9,440 bases of DNA from Candidatus Opitulatrix roisinitermitis. GTDB lineage: Bacteria > Actinomycetota > Actinomycetes > Actinomycetales > Bifidobacteriaceae. Of the stretch, positions 7,329-9,440 are shown one piece after another (the first letter of the stretch is position 1; the number at the start of each line of letters is the position of its first letter). The notes under the pieces are model-generated. The model did no database searches, was not told the origin of the DNA, and saw only the letters and a list, made by a program, of their open reading frames with translations. The DNA lies in NCBI GenBank assembly GCA_031288055.1, contig JAITSD010000031.1, forward strand, positions 1-9,440, given 5' to 3'. Position numbers and translations under genes: made by a program.

Positions 7329-8212
7329 GATTTTACATCCTTGTGAATATCTCTAGCTGAAATAGAAACATCTATATGGGGTTTGGTTAAAAGTTTTTTT
7401 AGTTTAGCTGCCACAGCCACAGATCTGTGACGCCCACCGGTACAACCTACTGCCAGCGTTATATATTTTTTGTTTTCATGAATAAACTTATCAACCACAG
7501 ATAAAATAAGCTTGGCAAAGTTTTCAATAAATTCATTAGTTGTTCTTTGTTTAAAAACAAAATCGAAAACTTCTTTATCGTTACCCGTTTTATCGCGTAA
7601 ATTATCTATCCAATACGGATTCGGTAAAAACCTTACATCTATTACAAAGTTACTATCTATTGGCGTGCCATGTTTAAATCCAAAAGATATAATTTGAATA
7701 TTCATTTTGTTAGTTTGTTTATCACTAAATATTTGGTTAATCTTTCTCGAAAGATCATGAATAGTCAGATTTGAAGTATCAATTATATAGTCACTTTTTA
7801 GTTTTAGCGTGTATAATTTTTCTCTTTCTTTGAGTATACCGCCTAATAATGAATTATTATTTTGTAAAGGGTGGGGTCGTCTAGAAGTTTCGTATCGTTT
7901 AATTAATTGCTTATTGTTAGCCTCTAAAAATAGAATAGTAAAATCAATTCCATCATTATTTATTGAATCTAAAACGCCGTTTAATTGATTAAAATATTCT
8001 CCACTTCTCATATCGGTTACAATAGCTAATTTTTTAACGGTTGAATTTAAATTTGAGGTAATAGTAATTAATGAGGGAATAATTTGAGGTGGCACATTGT
8101 CAATTACAAAATAACCTAAATCTTCAAACACTCCAGAAGTGTGCGAACGCCCAGCTCCTGAAAGTCCTGTGATAATTACAATATCTTTAGAGTTCTTAAT
8201 TTTTTCTTCCAC
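7325..8212 (-). CDS. rapZ: RapZ/YvcJ family nucleotide-binding protein
   Basis: This P-loop protein binds and hydrolyses nucleotides. The E. coli member is an RNA-binding adaptor in glucosamine-6-phosphate control; the Bacillus homologue YvcJ affects competence. The role in actinobacteria is poorly defined. The 295 aa have normal length and all signatures: Walker A GLSGAGRS (16-23), EDLGYFVIDNVP (30-41), a Walker B-like strand LAIVTDMRS (62-70), FLEANNKQLIKRYETSRRPHPL (95-116), and the C-terminal GCTGGRHRSV (256-265) in the domain that binds RNA and sugar phosphate in E. coli. The GRS ending of Walker A is usual for actinobacteria. The start is GTG with no clear Shine-Dalgarno site; an ATG at 8241-8243 (- strand) is out of frame. 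Its stop overlaps the whiA start. It lies 110 bases after the lipoprotein-like gene, behind a repeat-rich A+T region. Confidence 0.93.
   Translation of the reverse strand: MEEKIKNSKDIVIITGLSGAGRSHTSGVFEDLGYFVIDNVPPQIIPSLITITSNLNSTVKKLAIVTDMRSGEYFNQLNGVLDSINNDGIDFTILFLEANNKQLIKRYETSRRPHPLQNNNSLLGGILKEREKLYTLKLKSDYIIDTSNLTIHDLSRKINQIFSDKQTNKMNIQIISFGFKHGTPIDSNFVIDVRFLPNPYWIDNLRDKTGNDKEVFDFVFKQRTTNEFIENFAKLILSVVDKFIHENKKYITLAVGCTGGRHRSVAVAAKLKKLLTKPHIDVSISARDIHKDVKS
7338..7342 (-). promoter_or_regulatory. Ribosome binding site of whiA inside the rapZ 3' end
   Basis: AAGGA on the - strand lies 9 bases before the whiA ATG and falls within the last codons of rapZ. Together with the ATGA overlap it indicates coupled translation and fixes the whiA start. 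Confidence 0.65.
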
Positions 8213-8261
8213 TTTCGTGATCTTTAATAACTTTTTTCTGCATGACCTACTAATATTTTTT

Positions 8262-8297
8262 TGTTTAATATAATAATGCTGTTTAATATAATGATAT
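8262..8297. repeat. Tandem 18-bp direct repeat upstream of rapZ
   Basis: Two adjacent 18-base units (8262-8279 and 8280-8297) agree at 15 of 18 positions and share the identical 13-mer TGTTTAATATAAT. Viewed on the - strand this is ATTATATTAAACA twice, one and three-quarter helical turns apart. It lies in the probable rapZ promoter region. It may be a regulatory site, or a replication-slippage product of low-complexity DNA. Confidence 0.6.
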
Positions 8298-8300
8298 CAA
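8270..8300 (-). promoter_or_regulatory. Weak candidate promoter of rapZ
   Basis: On the - strand TTGATA (8295-8300, 5 of 6 -35 bases) is followed by TATTAT (8270-8275, 5 of 6 -10 bases) after 19 bases, a spacer longer than optimal. The elements overlap the 18-bp direct repeat. In such A+T-rich DNA chance matches are common, so the call is tentative. Confidence 0.3.
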
Positions 8301-8303
8301 TAT

Positions 8304-8327
8304 AATAATTATTTCATAATAATTATT
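8304..8327. repeat. All-A/T inverted repeat at the 3' end of the lipoprotein-like gene
   Basis: A 10-base stem (8304-8313 with 8318-8327) closes a 4-base TCAT loop and spans the stop codon of the - strand gene. It has no G-C pair and no T-run after it on the - strand. It could mark the mRNA end or be a weak operator, but it does not look like a standard intrinsic terminator. Confidence 0.4.
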
Positions 8328-9312
8328 CAGCTTTGGCATCCACAGGCATTCTTTCAGCTCCTATAACTTGAATGGATTGTGAAGGATTATTTTTTACTGG
8401 TATATAAATAGCCACAACATTTATATAATGAACTAAAATAGTTTGTCTGGCTGGTGTATTACCAAATATAGCTTCTTCTTCAGTTGAAGCAGGTTTAGAT
8501 AAACGACCACCACCAGCAGTTCTTTTCCAATATGAGTCAATTTGTCCCATTATTAAAGCTCCGCCGTCGGCAGTGCGAACAGCTTGTAGATTATTTATAT
8601 CGGCTTTATAGTTTTGACTTTGGCTACCAAGATTTTGATTAACGCCTTGTTGGACAGTATTAGTGATGGAGTTTAGTTGTTCCATAAAAGGGTCAGTGTT
8701 AAATTGACTATTCGTGTTCGATTTATTGGCGTTTTGTAAAAAGTCGGCATAATCATTTAAGACTTGACTAGGGCTTTTTAGCAAAGTAGAATCATCTGAT
8801 AAAAGACTCTGGCTACCATTTAAAGCTGAATTAAATTTGGGTAAGGTGGTATTAGGAAATATTCTAACTAAACCCCATAATTTATAATTGTTTCTAGCAT
8901 TATTCTGCGTTATAAATAATAATCTTTGTGATTGCATATCTGAAGTTGGTTTGGTTATAATTGCATTAATTCTAGGCCAGCCAGAATTGTTGGAAATAAT
9001 TAATTGATCGGTCATTTGAGGAATTACAGCTGTGTTAGGCATTTTGTTAGTGTAGCGTTTTTCAGTAAGTTGAGCAGTGCGAATTTTTAATTCTGGACCA
9101 TAAAGGCGATTTTTTAAGTATTGAGAATCGTTGTGTTCATCGGCGTATTCTAAAGTGTTTAAAATATTCGAAAAAACTTTTTGTTGCTGTTCAATAGTTA
9201 AATTAGGTGATAAATTAGCTGTGTTTTGTTCAAGGGTCGGTGTTTGACCAGCACATGAACTAGTTAAAAATAAGCTCAGGCTTATAGTAATGGCAAATAA
9301 AACTGATTTCAT
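8323..9312 (-). CDS. Uncharacterised actinobacterial lipoprotein-like protein (true start uncertain)
   Basis: From the ATG at 9312 the protein has 329 aa. It begins with Lys2, a hydrophobic core at 4-16, and LTSSC with Cys20. This fits the broad lipoprotein signal pattern, although threonine at -3 is atypical. The mature part resembles a family of unnamed actinobacterial lipoproteins. Shared features are an early helix with YADEHND, a GPELKIRTAQL segment, a strand region with WPR, YKLWGLVRIFP (about 143-153), and a second half that may repeat the first. The function is unknown; it would sit on the outer face of the membrane. No good Shine-Dalgarno site precedes the ATG, only GGG about 11 bases away, and TATACT ends 3 bases before it. 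The frame stays open upstream to the window edge for 42 codons, is rich in lysine and contains no ATG, GTG or TTG. A start outside the window, giving a basic cytoplasmic tail and a membrane helix, is therefore possible. rapZ follows 110 bases downstream. Confidence 0.8.
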   Translation of the reverse strand: MKSVLFAITISLSLFLTSSCAGQTPTLEQNTANLSPNLTIEQQQKVFSNILNTLEYADEHNDSQYLKNRLYGPELKIRTAQLTEKRYTNKMPNTAVIPQMTDQLIISNNSGWPRINAIITKPTSDMQSQRLLFITQNNARNNYKLWGLVRIFPNTTLPKFNSALNGSQSLLSDDSTLLKSPSQVLNDYADFLQNANKSNTNSQFNTDPFMEQLNSITNTVQQGVNQNLGSQSQNYKADINNLQAVRTADGGALIMGQIDSYWKRTAGGGRLSKPASTEEEAIFGNTPARQTILVHYINVVAIYIPVKNNPSQSIQVIGAERMPVDAKAE

Positions 9313-9440
9313 ATGAGTATAACCCGACTTAGATGAGTGTTTACCTTTAATGGTTTTATGATTACGATTAAAAAGACCAAGTTTAAACTTTTTGTTTGAT
9401 TGGAGTTTGGTTTGTTTAACTGACTGTTCATTAGTTTTTT

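Noticed and set aside
8241..8243. An ATG on the - strand as an alternative upstream start for rapZ
   Set aside because: It is 31 bases before the GTG and therefore out of frame, and its own frame soon reaches a stop.
1..9440. A defence system, mobile element, CRISPR array or novel operon
   Set aside because: Every long frame resolves to a housekeeping gene, a conserved actinobacterial gene or a surface protein, and no transposase, integrase, nuclease, spaced repeats or attachment sites were seen.

Overview
The window is an ordinary stretch of an A+T-rich bacterial chromosome (roughly one-third G+C by eye) with eight protein-coding genes, no RNA genes, no insertion sequences and no CRISPR array. 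Several protein features point to an actinobacterium despite the low G+C: an actinobacterial-type WhiA, a RapZ with a GRS Walker A motif, the serine-tRNA ligase signature typical of the phylum, and a surface protein ending in the SLH-like repeats common in Bifidobacterium and Actinomyces. Such low G+C is unusual for the phylum and suggests a host-associated or reduced-genome lineage, perhaps a Bifidobacteriales relative. The lineage is an inference.

Layout. The first 1.5 kb is the 3' part of a large secreted or surface protein: four Big_2-type immunoglobulin-like domains, the first cut by the window edge, then three SLH-like modules. Next on the + strand come a 574-aa alpha-phosphohexomutase of the PGM2/phosphopentomutase type, deoC, and an unrecognised single-pass membrane protein. 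Facing these, on the - strand and read right to left, are an uncharacterised actinobacterial lipoprotein-like gene, rapZ, whiA and serS. The two blocks converge around 4949-5022. All intergenic gaps are short; the longest internal ones are about 100 bases.

How the genes work together. The mutase and deoC probably form a pentose-phosphate salvage pair: (deoxy)ribose-1-phosphate is isomerised to the 5-phosphate, which DeoC cleaves to acetaldehyde and glyceraldehyde-3-phosphate. rapZ and whiA overlap by ATGA and are almost certainly translated together. They are conserved partners in Gram-positive bacteria, but the yvcK gene often found between them is absent here. serS follows whiA but shows an extended -10 six bases from its ATG and no Shine-Dalgarno site, as in leaderless transcription.

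No new biological system stands out. The points most worth a second look are the stop-free, lysine-rich frame upstream of the lipoprotein start, the repeat-rich rapZ upstream region, the uneven similarity among the Big_2 domains, and the coupled rapZ-whiA pair without yvcK.
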